The notes under the pieces are model-generated. The model searched no databases, was not told the origin of the DNA, and saw nothing but the letters and a program-made list of their open reading frames with translations. Positions 1-9,169 of a stretch of 64,000 bases of DNA are shown piece after piece. Made by a program: the position numbers and the translations under genes. Source of the stretch: an uncultured Fibrobacter sp. (lineage in GTDB: Bacteria > Fibrobacterota > Fibrobacteria > Fibrobacterales > Fibrobacteraceae); the NCBI GenBank assembly GCA_937891805.1, contig CALATK010000067.1, positions 1-64,000 of the forward strand, in the 5' to 3' direction. The first letter of the stretch is position 1, and every line of letters begins with the position of its first letter.

Positions 1-380
1 CCCGCTATATTTTCACTCCACATGTCGAAGCGGGGCTGGCGGCCTCTTACGAATACTACGGTTCCTACGATAACGTTTGCGAAGGCTCTGTCCATGAAAT
101 GTACTGCAAGGCGGGGGATTTCCTGGACCACCACCTGGTACACATTGCGGTCGAGGGCAAGTTCAACTGGTTTACGCTCTTTGACCTTTTAAGGCCATAC
201 AGCCGCGTAGGCGTCGGAGCATTGCTCGAATTTGACAGCGGGCTGGAACGAGTCGGGTTGCCATCCGTCCAACTGACGCCTGTGGGCCTGGAATTCCTGT
301 TCCCGTACGTAAGCGTGTACGCCGAACTGGGCGCAGGCTACCGCGGCTTCATGAGCGGCGGCATTGCACTGAGAATCTAA
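1..380 (+). CDS. C-terminal end of an envelope (probable outer-membrane barrel) protein, 5' truncated
   Basis: An open frame enters from the left edge (frame beginning at base 3) and stops with TAA at 378-380. About 125 residues are visible. They show alternating hydrophobic/polar stretches, many Tyr/Phe/Gly residues and a final strand ending in ALRI, as expected for the last strands of a beta-barrel or a periplasmic/outer-membrane protein. No domain is recognisable from this fragment. It converges with the minus-strand gene ending at 397, leaving only 16 nt between the two stops. The family is unknown; the barrel reading is inference. Confidence 0.6.
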   Translation, partial: RYIFTPHVEAGLAASYEYYGSYDNVCEGSVHEMYCKAGDFLDHHLVHIAVEGKFNWFTLFDLLRPYSRVGVGALLEFDSGLERVGLPSVQLTPVGLEFLFPYVSVYAELGAGYRGFMSGGIALRI

Positions 381-396
381 GCCTTAGTCCCTAGGC

Positions 397-3300
397 CTAC
401 ATCCCCATGTTCTTGCGGGTCTGTTCCCGGCGGAGGCGGACGATTTCCTTTTCGATGAGGAGTTTTTCTACGGCCGGGATATCTTCGTGACGCCTGATGG
501 CGTCCTTGTACAGGGCGTTGGCCAATTCGGGTTCACGGGCAAGGAACGATATGACGGCGGCGTTCCGGAGGAAGAATTCATCCATGTTCTTGATTTCGTA
601 CTTTTCGTAGAAATCCGCCACCAGCTTGGCAGCCGTCGCGTAGTCCTTGGCGCGAGCCGTTTCCAGGATGTTGAATTCATCAACAAAGGAGGCAGGGAAC
701 ACCCCTGCGTTCACCAGGTCCCGGACCTTCACATAGACGGCGTTGGTGTCGCGGGCTTCCATGGGAATGCCTCTCACCCACTCGATGTATTCTTCGCGGA
801 ACTTTTTCCATTCGGGCGAGGCTTCGGCCACCATAAAGCGGGGCTTTTGCGCCGCAACCGTTTGAGTCGTCGAGTCCGCGGTCACGCTATCCTGCGAAGC
901 GGGGGCCTGGGCGGCGGCACGCATCAGGGAATCCGTACGGACTAGGTAGGCGAGCAGCGCGTTTTCGCGGTAGGTATCCTTGTTCTGCATCATGGCCTTG
1001 ACCTTGGCGGGCCTGCGAAGCGCATAGTCGGCACTGTCCAGATATTCGGGCCAGCAGACTTCGCAGCTGTCGAACACCTGCACAATATGGGCGTTGGAAT
1101 GCACGAAGCGGGCCTCTTCGGCCTTGTTATCTACGATGGGCGTGAAGATGCTGTTGGGCTGGATGTTCTCCATCATGGGCCGGACCATCTTGGAGGTGAA
1201 CAGGAAGTTCTGTTCGCCGAAGAAGTCGGGTTCCCGATGGATGCGCTCAAATTCCGCCACCAGCACGGGGTCGGTGCTGAACCGCCCGATGTTCTTCTGG
1301 ATTACCGGCTGGTCGCTTGCGATAATGATGATGTCGGGTTCTTCGGGTGCGCGGTAGAGGCTCACGTAGGGGAACACCACGTCCAGTGCCTTCAAGATGT
1401 TCAGGAACAGCTGGTCGTTGAATTCGTAGGTCTGGATCCACTGGACCCAAAGTCCGCCGGGTTTCATGTAGCGGCGCATCTTGGCGTAGAACTCGTGACT
1501 GAAAAGGCTCGCCACGCCGCTGACCCAGGGGTTGCTGGGCACGCTGATCAGCAGGTCGTACTTGCGGCGGTTGGTGAGGAAAAACGTCTGGGCGTCGTCG
1601 ATGTAAATGTGGATGCGGGGGTCGTCGTAGCCGCGGGCGTTCCAGGGGTAGAACCCACGGGCAAGATTCATCATCTCGTCCTCAATTTCCACGCAGTCAA
1701 AGTCCTTCAGCAGCGGGTCGGCCAGCAGGTAATGGGCGCCCATGCCGGAGCCAAATCCCACCATGCCCGCGTCGTAGGGCTCGGAACGCACCGCCATGGG
1801 CATGAACGCCGTAGCCGCCTGGGTCAGTTCGTCCCCTTCGATGGGGTGCTTGCGGTCCTTGCTCATGCTGGCGTCGGCCTTGCCGTTGGTCTTGATATAC
1901 CAATGCACATCGGACTCGTGGAAACTGATGGTGGCCGTCTTTCCGTCCTTCACCACAATCTTTTCGTCGGGATGCAGGTTCTTGTAGGCGCGGAACGCAC
2001 CGGAGGTCACCAGGTGCGGGTCAAAATTCACGAAGATGGAAGGCAGAACCATCAGGGCCGCCACCAGGTAGAAAGGCACGCTGTAGCGGAACTTCTTGCG
2101 ATAGACCACCAGCAGCACAAAGCCGATGGCAAAGTCCAGCACGGCGGCAAGCACCAGGGCGCCCTTCAGCTGCAAGAATGGCAAGAGAATCAGGCCGCCA
2201 CCTGCCGAACCGATGATGGAGCCCACCGTATTCCAGCCGTAAACCTTGCCGATGGGGGCTTCGCTCTTGAATGCCCGGGTGAGAATCACCGTGATGAGCG
2301 GGAGCGTCATGCCCGCAAAGAAACTGGTGGGCACCATCCACAAAACGGAAAGGGCGTACTTGAAAAGGCTCCAGCAGATATAGCCGTCGGCGGTGGTATT
2401 GAAAATCTGGTTCGCCTCGTTCATCATGCCCCAGAAGGGCTTGTGGAAGTAGAGCGTGCACAGGGCGAAAAACGCCATGAAAATCTGGGCCAGGGAAAGG
2501 ATGACCAAGGAATCTTTTTTCAAAAGTTTTCCGCTGACGGCGCTTCCGATGGCAAGTCCCAGAATAAAAGCCGAAAGCATCTGGTCGAAGCTGTGGCTAG
2601 AGCTGCCCATCAAGAGGCTCAGCAGGCGTATCCAGACAATCTCGTAAACGAAGGAGGTAAGCCCCGTAATGGCCGCAATCCAGAGCCAGGTGTTCTTGGG
2701 CGGCATGGGCAGCTTGTGCTCGGCAACGTAATCGACGTTCAGGGGCTCGGCGGCACGGCTTGAACCCGCCGTGGAACTTTCCGAACCAGCCGTGGCACGG
2801 TCCGCACCAACATCCGCAGCATCCTCCTCGTCGTCTTCCTTGTTGGGCGACGTGGCAAACCCGATGTAGCCGAAAACCGCCGCCAATAAGAAGTTGATAG
2901 AAGCCGCCACGCAGAGGGTGGCGTGGTTTCCCAGTTCGGGAATCAGCAGGTAGCTGGTCACCAGAATGCCGATAGCAGAACCCAGGCTGTTGGTAAAATA
3001 GAGCATGGGGAGCGAAAGTTCCTGACCGCTCTTGCGCAAGAGTCCCGCCGCAATGAAGGGGAAAGTCATGCCCACCGCAATGGCGATGGGGAGCGTAGAA
3101 CCCGTAGCCAGCACCACCTTGGTAATCTCGGCGCCGGTAAAGCCCAGGCCCGCAATCCATTCACTGTCAAAGAAAAATCCCGTAAGCAGGTTGTAGAGGG
3201 GGTGGTAAACCAGGCCACCGATACCGATGGCCAGTTCCACCGCCGCATAGCCAAGCAGTGGCCGCTTTACCCATTCCACCATCTTGCCCGCGATAAAACT

Positions 3301-3456
3301 ACCGATGGCAAGACCGCCCATGTAAATGCACAGCGTGAGCACCTGGCCGTAGCTGGCGTGGCCCAAGAAAAGCTTGAGGTAGCGGGCCCAGGAACCTTCG
3401 TAAATGAGGCCAGCAAAACCCGAAAGAGCAAAGAGGAAATAGACTAGGATGTTCAT
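397..3456 (-). CDS. Fused multi-pass membrane / spermidine-synthase-like protein
   Basis: A 1019-residue protein. Residues 1-210 hold about six membrane segments. An acidic Ala/Ser/Asp-rich linker (about 205-245) leads to a second membrane block (about 255-490). A Rossmann-type aminopropyltransferase-like domain follows (about 500-720), with a glycine-rich SAM loop GFGSGMGAH and the motif PSNPWVSGVASLFSHEFY typical of membrane-fused spermidine-synthase homologues. The last 300 residues look alpha-helical and TPR-like. In this family the enzymatic domain is fused to a transporter-like domain and the true reaction is mostly unproved, so polyamine export or synthesis is only a possibility. No Shine-Dalgarno precedes the ATG; a promoter abuts it (3466-3495). 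Confidence 0.8.
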   Translation of the reverse strand: MNILVYFLFALSGFAGLIYEGSWARYLKLFLGHASYGQVLTLCIYMGGLAIGSFIAGKMVEWVKRPLLGYAAVELAIGIGGLVYHPLYNLLTGFFFDSEWIAGLGFTGAEITKVVLATGSTLPIAIAVGMTFPFIAAGLLRKSGQELSLPMLYFTNSLGSAIGILVTSYLLIPELGNHATLCVAASINFLLAAVFGYIGFATSPNKEDDEEDAADVGADRATAGSESSTAGSSRAAEPLNVDYVAEHKLPMPPKNTWLWIAAITGLTSFVYEIVWIRLLSLLMGSSSHSFDQMLSAFILGLAIGSAVSGKLLKKDSLVILSLAQIFMAFFALCTLYFHKPFWGMMNEANQIFNTTADGYICWSLFKYALSVLWMVPTSFFAGMTLPLITVILTRAFKSEAPIGKVYGWNTVGSIIGSAGGGLILLPFLQLKGALVLAAVLDFAIGFVLLVVYRKKFRYSVPFYLVAALMVLPSIFVNFDPHLVTSGAFRAYKNLHPDEKIVVKDGKTATISFHESDVHWYIKTNGKADASMSKDRKHPIEGDELTQAATAFMPMAVRSEPYDAGMVGFGSGMGAHYLLADPLLKDFDCVEIEDEMMNLARGFYPWNARGYDDPRIHIYIDDAQTFFLTNRRKYDLLISVPSNPWVSGVASLFSHEFYAKMRRYMKPGGLWVQWIQTYEFNDQLFLNILKALDVVFPYVSLYRAPEEPDIIIIASDQPVIQKNIGRFSTDPVLVAEFERIHREPDFFGEQNFLFTSKMVRPMMENIQPNSIFTPIVDNKAEEARFVHSNAHIVQVFDSCEVCWPEYLDSADYALRRPAKVKAMMQNKDTYRENALLAYLVRTDSLMRAAAQAPASQDSVTADSTTQTVAAQKPRFMVAEASPEWKKFREEYIEWVRGIPMEARDTNAVYVKVRDLVNAGVFPASFVDEFNILETARAKDYATAAKLVADFYEKYEIKNMDEFFLRNAAVISFLAREPELANALYKDAIRRHEDIPAVEKLLIEKEIVRLRREQTRKNMGM

Positions 3457-3495
3457 GGCGTAAATTTATATAAAAAAGACGCCATCCTAAGTCAA
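3457..3495 (-). promoter_or_regulatory. Promoter of the fused membrane/spermidine-synthase-like gene
   Basis: On the minus strand TTGACT (3490-3495) and TATAAA (3466-3471) are spaced 18 nt apart. The expected start lies about 3 nt before the ATG at 3456. An overlapping TAAATTTA ends 4 nt before the ATG. A near-leaderless mRNA is predicted. Confidence 0.5.
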
Positions 3496-3501
3496 AAAAT
3501 T

Positions 3502-4689
3502 TTACGAACCTCCGCCTTCAGTAAAACCGAATTCCCTGCGAGCCCAAGTTTCCATACAGGGCAGAATTTCCTTGTAAGGCACCACGATCATCACGCTGCC
3601 GTGGGTGTGCTCGCCGATTTCGAAAGAGGAACCGTCAAAACCGATACCGTCCTTCAAGAAAGAAGGCTTCAATTTGAAATTCATGCCGATGGCATTGGGA
3701 CGGGCATCGTATTTTTCCGCATATTTGCGAAGAAGCGATACAATCTTTTCCTTTTCTTCTGGATTGAAAATAGTGGAATCAACCAACGACCCGTCTTTCT
3801 TCGAGAAGGTCCGATGATACTCGTAATTGTATCCTCCGGCGGCACCGGCATCGTACCCGGCATTCGAAATATAATAGGTCGTCCACAGCAGTGAATCGAA
3901 CGCAACATCTATACTGTCCATGCGCTCGTATTTGAGGGTGGCGGCGACTTCCGTCTGGGTGCTGTCATAGTACCAGTCACCGGGATAATTCCTGAGTTCG
4001 TACTCAATGCTCCTCTTGTATTCTTCCACCTGACGGTAAAGAGCTCTTTTATGAATTTTTTCTAAATGCTTGGAATCAAGGACTGTGTCGGCATCGGTCA
4101 AGTCCTCGCCCAGCAATCCCTTGATAATTTTCCGGTGGATCCATTTAGGATAAACTTGGAATCTCGGCAACTCCCAGTGCAAGGATACCGTGTAAAACCT
4201 GGTGCTGTCGCGTTCCGTCCCATAATTAGTGAATTCCATGCAGCCCTTCGATTTTGTGGGGTCGCACTCAATCAATTCATCGTCATGCATGGCGATTTCC
4301 GCCTTGACCCGTTCCAGATCGCTTTTTCCAATCAGGCTGTATTCAAATTTCATGTCGTCAAGCATGGAATAGACTTTATCCACCTTCTCTTCCAGAACGG
4401 ACAAGTCCTTGTCATCCCGAGCCGGCAATGCAACTGCCGACTCCTTTTTGGGGGCTGTGGCAGCAAGTGAGCAGACAACTACCGCGACAACTACCGCGGC
4501 AAGGTATGCCGCCGACAAAATCGAACTCACGATTTTCTTTGCCCTGGAGCCTGTCGGGCTCGGCCTGTTCATAATAGCGAGCACGAACGCCACCACGGCA
4601 AGCGGAAGCAAGAACAGGGACATTCCTCCCCGCGACACAAGGCCAACGAAAAAACCGGCCAAGATAAAAAGAGTTTCAAAAACTGCCAT
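3502..4689 (-). CDS. Hypothetical membrane-anchored protein, last gene of the radical-SAM operon
   Basis: 395 residues. Three hydrophobic N-terminal segments (about 1-20, 23-40 and 55-78) are followed by a short coiled coil (about 95-115) and a long soluble domain rich in Asp, Glu, Lys, Trp and Tyr. No known catalytic motif was recognised. The ATG follows a G-rich stretch in the end of the upstream protease gene, and only 3 nt separate it from that gene's stop, so co-translation is likely. Its fixed place behind two trypsin-like genes suggests an envelope partner for them, but that is inference from order only. Confidence 0.7.
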   Translation of the reverse strand: MAVFETLFILAGFFVGLVSRGGMSLFLLPLAVVAFVLAIMNRPSPTGSRAKKIVSSILSAAYLAAVVVAVVVCSLAATAPKKESAVALPARDDKDLSVLEEKVDKVYSMLDDMKFEYSLIGKSDLERVKAEIAMHDDELIECDPTKSKGCMEFTNYGTERDSTRFYTVSLHWELPRFQVYPKWIHRKIIKGLLGEDLTDADTVLDSKHLEKIHKRALYRQVEEYKRSIEYELRNYPGDWYYDSTQTEVAATLKYERMDSIDVAFDSLLWTTYYISNAGYDAGAAGGYNYEYHRTFSKKDGSLVDSTIFNPEEKEKIVSLLRKYAEKYDARPNAIGMNFKLKPSFLKDGIGFDGSSFEIGEHTHGSVMIVVPYKEILPCMETWARREFGFTEGGGS

Positions 4690-4692
4690 ATT

Positions 4693-5352
4693 CTATACCC
4701 CCCATCTAAGGTGAGCAGACCTGAACACTTCAATGCTGTTCACGATACTGATAACACATTTTTTGACATTCTTGGTGTTCGGATATTCCTGTACACCATT
4801 CTTACGAAGGAAACGAATTACTTCTGTAGACTTAACCAGGTTGCTGGTATTCCTCTCCATTGTCGATATCGACTTGCTCACTCCACCAATTCGACCATCC
4901 GTTGTAAAATTTGGCCCGCCAGACATGCCAAGCTGCAGAGTTCCAGTCATGCGATAATAACTATAATCACCGTCGTAACGATATTGAACACGGATGTTCA
5001 TAGGGATAACGGTCAAATCATGGTCAAGAAACGGTTCAACGTAGCCATACGAGGTGAGTTTTTCCCCGACAGGCAATTCCGAGTGTGCGATACGACATAC
5101 CCTAGGCATTTCAACAGGTTCCTCGTCCAGCTTCAACAGAACAATGTCTCTTTCCTTATCGTAATCAACGATATGTACCTTATAGCACGAATCGTTCTGG
5201 ATATCGTAATAACAATTGTAGTCGTAATCCTCTACGACATGATACGCAGTCACGATGTACTCGCTGTTAACGAAGAACCCCGTGCCGTTGTGAAACCCTT
5301 CCGCAGAAGCCATGACCGCAAACGCAAGGATGATACCGATTAGCCGTATCAT
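4693..5352 (-). CDS. Secreted trypsin-like (S1 fold) serine protease with complete triad
   Basis: 219 residues from the ATG at 5352, which is preferred over an upstream in-frame ATG because a signal peptide (residues 1-17, cleavage after ASA) then begins the protein. The triad is visible: His38 in VTAYHVV, Asp69 in KERDIVLLKL and Ser144 in LGMSGGP. No PDZ domain follows, so it is a minimal HtrA-like protease. It acts in the periplasm or outside. The start lies 2 nt after the stop of the degenerate paralogue (5355-6062), indicating coupling. Within the operon it is a candidate leader peptidase or a protease acting on the cluster product; other housekeeping roles are possible. Confidence 0.85.
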   Translation of the reverse strand: MIRLIGIILAFAVMASAEGFHNGTGFFVNSEYIVTAYHVVEDYDYNCYYDIQNDSCYKVHIVDYDKERDIVLLKLDEEPVEMPRVCRIAHSELPVGEKLTSYGYVEPFLDHDLTVIPMNIRVQYRYDGDYSYYRMTGTLQLGMSGGPNFTTDGRIGGVSKSISTMERNTSNLVKSTEVIRFLRKNGVQEYPNTKNVKKCVISIVNSIEVFRSAHLRWGV

Positions 5353-5354
5353 GA

Positions 5355-6062
5355 TTATTCTACGGGGACGTAGCTTCGTACCTGATAAGTGCATTTCGAT
5401 ACGTCTGTCGTGGTTGGCTTGTTTCGGTGTAAGATGTACTCGGACATCAGAATACCGTCATAGAAGAACGATGTGTTGGCCTTGCGCGTGCTGTACCCGA
5501 ATACCATTCCGATTACCTTTCCATGACTAGATAGGGCTGCTCCGCTGAAACCACCAGGCAACTTCACATTGATGGCGTTTGCCACATAATCAGGGTATGT
5601 AGAGTCTGCAACGACTTTTGCTGGCAAGGACTTCACCTGTACCTTTTTACTGTCCTCAGGGAAGCCAGTGACGGTTACGAGTTCACCGACCTTGATTAGT
5701 CTCTCTTCGATTTTACATGCGTTTAGCGGAACATCGTTGTCAACTTGGAGAATAGCCATGTTGAGGTACTCGTTCTTATCTTTGTTGAAAAGAGTGTCTG
5801 CGGAGCGTTCCACCCTGGCTACAACAGGGGTGTTGTTGACCATAACAACTATGGCAGCCAGTTTCTTTGCGTGGCGAGCGACATCACCTGTTGTAAGGAT
5901 GTAGTGCTCGTGGAATGCGATACCCGTGCCATAAACCTTGCTGACGTTCATATTTACTGTATCGGCCTTTCCAGAGTCGGCCTCTGTCAGGTAGGTGGGT
6001 ACAAACTCGGCGAACACGGAAGTTGCCAAGATGCCGATTATGAGAATGATTGCGTGTTTCAT
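5355..6062 (-). CDS. Secreted trypsin-fold protein lacking two catalytic residues (pseudoprotease)
   Basis: 235 residues with a signal peptide (cleavage after VFA, residue 18). It keeps the S1 fold landmarks of its neighbour: GTGIAF, then YILTTGDV where the active paralogue has YIVTAYHV; NMAILQV where it has DIVLLKL; and GFSGAAL around Ser173. The catalytic His position is therefore Asp60 and the Asp position Asn101, while Ser173 is kept. His64 lies four residues further on and is unlikely to substitute. A binding or regulatory role next to the intact protease is inferred. It starts 18 nt after the M15 peptidase gene, in the same operon. Confidence 0.8.
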   Translation of the reverse strand: MKHAIILIIGILATSVFAEFVPTYLTEADSGKADTVNMNVSKVYGTGIAFHEHYILTTGDVARHAKKLAAIVVMVNNTPVVARVERSADTLFNKDKNEYLNMAILQVDNDVPLNACKIEERLIKVGELVTVTGFPEDSKKVQVKSLPAKVVADSTYPDYVANAINVKLPGGFSGAALSSHGKVIGMVFGYSTRKANTSFFYDGILMSEYILHRNKPTTTDVSKCTYQVRSYVPVE

Positions 6063-6080
6063 GATGACATCCCGTTGGAT

Positions 6081-6812
6081 TTAGTGATTGGATTGGAGGT
6101 GGATATGTTCATTTGAGAGGTACTTGTCTTCCCATCTTACCTTGTAGTCTTTGGGTAGGGTGCCTTCGAGGATTCTGACTACACGTCTTCTCTGGTTCAG
6201 GGGGAGGTCAGCGAGACTGATATCGACAGCTTGTCCATACCTATGGGGTGACCACCGGTCGTGTATATGGTAGGAGTCACGGGCGGAGATGATGGTAGGT
6301 GAGAAGTCTGGTCCGAACTGACTCTTGAACACCTTTATGGCATAGACGAGGCCGCTTTCGAGTTGAGGGGTAAGTTCCATGACGACACCTGGTTTTTGGA
6401 AGGTGTTCTCCATGATGTAGTCATGGTTTGACCCTGTTTGGAGAGGGACATCGTAGTTGACTTCCTCGGCAGATTGTTTTGATTTGTACCCACCCTCGTC
6501 ATTTTGCTTATATGTTCTCTCCTTGGGTTTATGATAGGTTTCTTCAGGGTGGGACTGCTTGTATTCTGTAGCTACAGAAATATCGTTGCCGTGATCGTAG
6601 GACGAACCACTCGGAGATTTTTTCATATCGACAAGTACGAAAATGGCGAACCCTATGAAGCACATGATAAAAAACAGCGATGCGGGGCTCTTGACAATGT
6701 CGATGACGGCGCTGGCGGTGAATATAGCGAATCGGATGCCAATATTGACGAGCAATATTATGCCAACGATAATCAGCAAGATTACGAGAAGGATGATAAA
6801 TACAGTGCTCAT
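6081..6812 (-). CDS. Membrane-anchored M15-family zinc peptidase (D,D-carboxypeptidase-like)
   Basis: 243 residues. Two hydrophobic segments (about 4-36 and 44-62) are followed by a Lys/Glu-rich linker (65-135) and a compact C-terminal peptidase domain (about 145-243). The M15 zinc signature is present: His190-x6-Asp197 in SPHRYGQAVD and Glu235-x2-His238 in EHIHL. Known members cut D-Ala-D-Ala or L-Ala-D-Glu bonds in peptidoglycan or small dipeptides. GGGAAG stands before the ATG. It lies 18 nt after the amidohydrolase and 18 nt before the pseudoprotease. It could trim a peptide product or remodel the wall; the sequence does not decide. Confidence 0.8.
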   Translation of the reverse strand: MSTVFIILLVILLIIVGIILLVNIGIRFAIFTASAVIDIVKSPASLFFIMCFIGFAIFVLVDMKKSPSGSSYDHGNDISVATEYKQSHPEETYHKPKERTYKQNDEGGYKSKQSAEEVNYDVPLQTGSNHDYIMENTFQKPGVVMELTPQLESGLVYAIKVFKSQFGPDFSPTIISARDSYHIHDRWSPHRYGQAVDISLADLPLNQRRRVVRILEGTLPKDYKVRWEDKYLSNEHIHLQSNH

Positions 6813-6830
6813 GGCATCTTCCCTGTAAAA

Positions 6831-7631
6831 TTAAAGTGATTGTGATGCGGTCGGATAATGATTTCTCTTATAAAACTCGGTCAACACTTCTTTTCCTATA
6901 CTCGGAATTTTTTCTTTTCCGAGGACATTATACCACCAATAGGTAACTGGCATATCGGTCCCCCAAAGGATTCGCTTGCGTTCGATGCCGTCACCTACAA
7001 GTGCTCCAATTTCGTTCTCGCCGGCAAAAGAGGAATCGACCACTACATTAGGGTAATTTTTTAGCATATATTCCTGAGCATCTAGGTCTTTCAAATGTGC
7101 AAGCTGAACAAGGCATTTTGGATGCGTTTTGATAAAATGCTCGAATCGTTTCGGCGAATCATCGCCACTGGCCCCTGTATGAATCAAAATACGCAAATTT
7201 TGTTTTTCCGCATACGAAAAGAGCTCTTCCGTAAAATTTACAGTTACGGGATCGTCAAGTTTCCACTCTTGAGCGCGAGGGTGTAACTTGAAACCATCGT
7301 AAGGGCATTCTGTCATTGCCCGCTCAATGCCAATGCCGCTTTTGACAATATCGGGAACAACCCAATAAAGGGCATGAGCCTTGAAATCTATTGTTTGCGC
7401 ATATTCCAAGGCGGACACGACTTCTTCGCGGATTTTTAGATAAAGTTCCTCATGATTTAAGACCTCGGCATCGCTTTTCCCTGCGACAATTGTTTTTGAA
7501 TACAAGCAACTGGTTGTAGAAGAAAACCAGCATTCGCCAATGCCATTTTTTTTCAAGGCATAGAAAATATCTTCTGCCTTAAAATAGACATCGTTCCATT
7601 GACCAATATGAACATGATAGTCCGTCATCAT
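6831..7631 (-). CDS. Metal-dependent amidohydrolase (TIM-barrel, amidohydrolase-2 type)
   Basis: About 266 residues from the ATG at 7631 (a second ATG follows at 7628). Barrel metal-site motifs appear in order: HVH near the N-terminus, GFKLHP, ILIHTG, LAHL and WGTDMP, the last carrying the catalytic Asp. The start overlaps the radical-SAM stop (ATGATGA), so the two are translationally coupled. A longer reading upstream would run inside the radical-SAM gene and is rejected. Family members hydrolyse amide bonds or decarboxylate small acids. In this operon it may act on the modified peptide or on a released fragment, but the substrate is unknown. Confidence 0.85.
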   Translation of the reverse strand: MMTDYHVHIGQWNDVYFKAEDIFYALKKNGIGECWFSSTTSCLYSKTIVAGKSDAEVLNHEELYLKIREEVVSALEYAQTIDFKAHALYWVVPDIVKSGIGIERAMTECPYDGFKLHPRAQEWKLDDPVTVNFTEELFSYAEKQNLRILIHTGASGDDSPKRFEHFIKTHPKCLVQLAHLKDLDAQEYMLKNYPNVVVDSSFAGENEIGALVGDGIERKRILWGTDMPVTYWWYNVLGKEKIPSIGKEVLTEFYKRNHYPTASQSL

Positions 7632-9079
7632 TTTAAAATCGTCCGTTTCGCCTTGGCTTCCTCTACAAGTTTGCGGTTTAAGTGAGCAGCCTTGCAAAAA
7701 TGCGGAGCCACCTTCAAATAGTCGCCGCCACTTTCGTTGAAGTTGCGAACAAGGCAAGGTGCACAGAATTGACGGTCTTCGCAGTCATAGCACTGCGGAA
7801 TAGCCGACTTGGTAAGTTTACGCAACTTATTGAGTTGTGGGGATTTTTCCCAAATGTCCTTGATGGGTTGCTCGCGAACATTGCCACAAGCCATACCTTG
7901 CCAACCGCTACACGGGTAAACAATTCCGTCGCTTGCGATGCATAGGTTGTCCATGCCTACGCCACAAAAAGGGCGCTTGCCCCATTCCTCGCGGGAAACC
8001 TCCGGCACAGGGGTATCGGTAAAGTCAAGATAATCCTTGTCGAACTGGATAATGTCTTTGAGAAGTTCTTCCGTCTGCTCCATTGTCAATCGTTCGGCAA
8101 GATTATCTGTAGTAAAATCGTATCGGGCCATCATCACATAGTCGGTCTGAGCTTTACAATTACGCTCGTATGCGTATTTCAGCACATCCTTATAGGTGTG
8201 ATAATTCGTCTTCATGACTGGGCAACTGATTTGTACGGGGATATTCGCTGCAATCAAAGCTTCTATCGCAGCCTTAGTTTTTTCACAAGAACCATTCAAT
8301 TGAGTGATATGGTCATGCTCTTCGGGATTAACGCTATAAAGCGAGGTCTGCACAAGCCCTGGATTGACGTCTTTCAAAACTTCAATCATCTTTGGAGTGA
8401 GCAAAGTAATGTTCGAAAGAATTGTAAAACTAAAATCCAGTTCACGAGCCTTGCGCAAGATTTTCTCCACATCAGGGTGGGTAAAGAATTCTCCGCCCGA
8501 AAGGGTCAGCCCCATCACGCCTAAATCGTGCAATTGTTGTAGGACGCTTTCAATCACTTCGTAGGGAAGCACAACATTCTTCAATTCATGAGGAATGTAA
8601 CAATGGATGCATCTCTCGTTGCAACGATTGGTGGTCTCGATTTGGCAACTGTGGATTTGCGGATGATTTCGATAATAATCGCCTAGGATTTCTTGCGTGT
8701 CGGCATAGAGCTTTTCATCGTCAGGATTCTGCCGGGCATTGTAGGTGAACAGGGTCTTTGGATTTTCCGCATAACTAAAATAGGTGTCTTTAGAGGAACA
8801 TTCTTCGGCGGTCGCTCCAGAAACCAAATAACGATCAGCAACCAAAGAATCTAGAAATTCTTTTAAGTCATCCTTGATGACTGCAGGGGTAGCGCCCTCG
8901 AAGTATTCACAAGCCTTGGCCGTCAGGGCATCAAGACTTTGCGGCTCACGGGATAAAACTTCAAGGAAAGTCCAGCCCTCTTGGGTATAGGTGCGGTCGT
9001 GCTTAGTGAGCTGGCTGTAGATGTAGCCATACTCGCCGATGGAACGGACGAATGTATCGCGGGATTGACGGTAGAACAT
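7628..9079 (-). CDS. Radical SAM/SPASM peptide maturase with N-terminal PqqD-like domain
   Basis: 483 residues. Residues 1-95 form a PqqD-like peptide-recognition (RRE) region. The radical SAM cluster motif is Cys153-x3-Cys157-x2-Cys160 (CNERCIHC), followed by LSGGE near 193-197. A SPASM domain (about 372-462) carries C372, C380, G385-x4-C390, C398, C430-x2-C433-x5-C439-x2-C442 and C462, enough ligands for two further Fe-S clusters. This architecture is known from PqqE and from thioether- and C-C-forming RiPP maturases. It lies three small ORFs downstream of a 46-aa Cys-containing peptide. The pre-ATG spacer is weak in Shine-Dalgarno, so its translation may depend on the coupled 25-codon ORF ending 12 nt upstream. 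Confidence 0.92.
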   Translation of the reverse strand: MFYRQSRDTFVRSIGEYGYIYSQLTKHDRTYTQEGWTFLEVLSREPQSLDALTAKACEYFEGATPAVIKDDLKEFLDSLVADRYLVSGATAEECSSKDTYFSYAENPKTLFTYNARQNPDDEKLYADTQEILGDYYRNHPQIHSCQIETTNRCNERCIHCYIPHELKNVVLPYEVIESVLQQLHDLGVMGLTLSGGEFFTHPDVEKILRKARELDFSFTILSNITLLTPKMIEVLKDVNPGLVQTSLYSVNPEEHDHITQLNGSCEKTKAAIEALIAANIPVQISCPVMKTNYHTYKDVLKYAYERNCKAQTDYVMMARYDFTTDNLAERLTMEQTEELLKDIIQFDKDYLDFTDTPVPEVSREEWGKRPFCGVGMDNLCIASDGIVYPCSGWQGMACGNVREQPIKDIWEKSPQLNKLRKLTKSAIPQCYDCEDRQFCAPCLVRNFNESGGDYLKVAPHFCKAAHLNRKLVEEAKAKRTILK

Positions 9080-9091
9080 ATTTGATACTTC

Positions 9092-9169
9092 TTAAACTAT
9101 TTCCTTGGTTTCTCCCATATCAAAATCAAAGGGGTCTTCCCTTGTTTGACTAGGAATGTATTCAATCAT
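9092..9169 (-). CDS. Coupled 25-codon micro-ORF before the radical SAM gene
   Basis: ATG at 9169 overlaps the last codons and stop of the 80-aa gene (the ATG lies in its GATGATTGA end). The TAA is at 9092-9094, 12 nt before the radical SAM ATG. The product is acidic (MIEYIPSQTREDPFDFDMG and six more residues) with no Cys. No known family. The tight overlap at both ends suggests it is translated, either to couple the maturase or as a small functional peptide. It could also be chance. Confidence 0.4.
   Translation of the reverse strand: MIEYIPSQTREDPFDFDMGETKEIV

Noticed and set aside
1087-2763. Long open frame on the plus strand opposite the fused membrane/spermidine-synthase-like gene
   Set aside because: It mirrors the codon bias of the real minus-strand gene; composition is His/Gly/Val-rich with no signal, domain or ribosome site.
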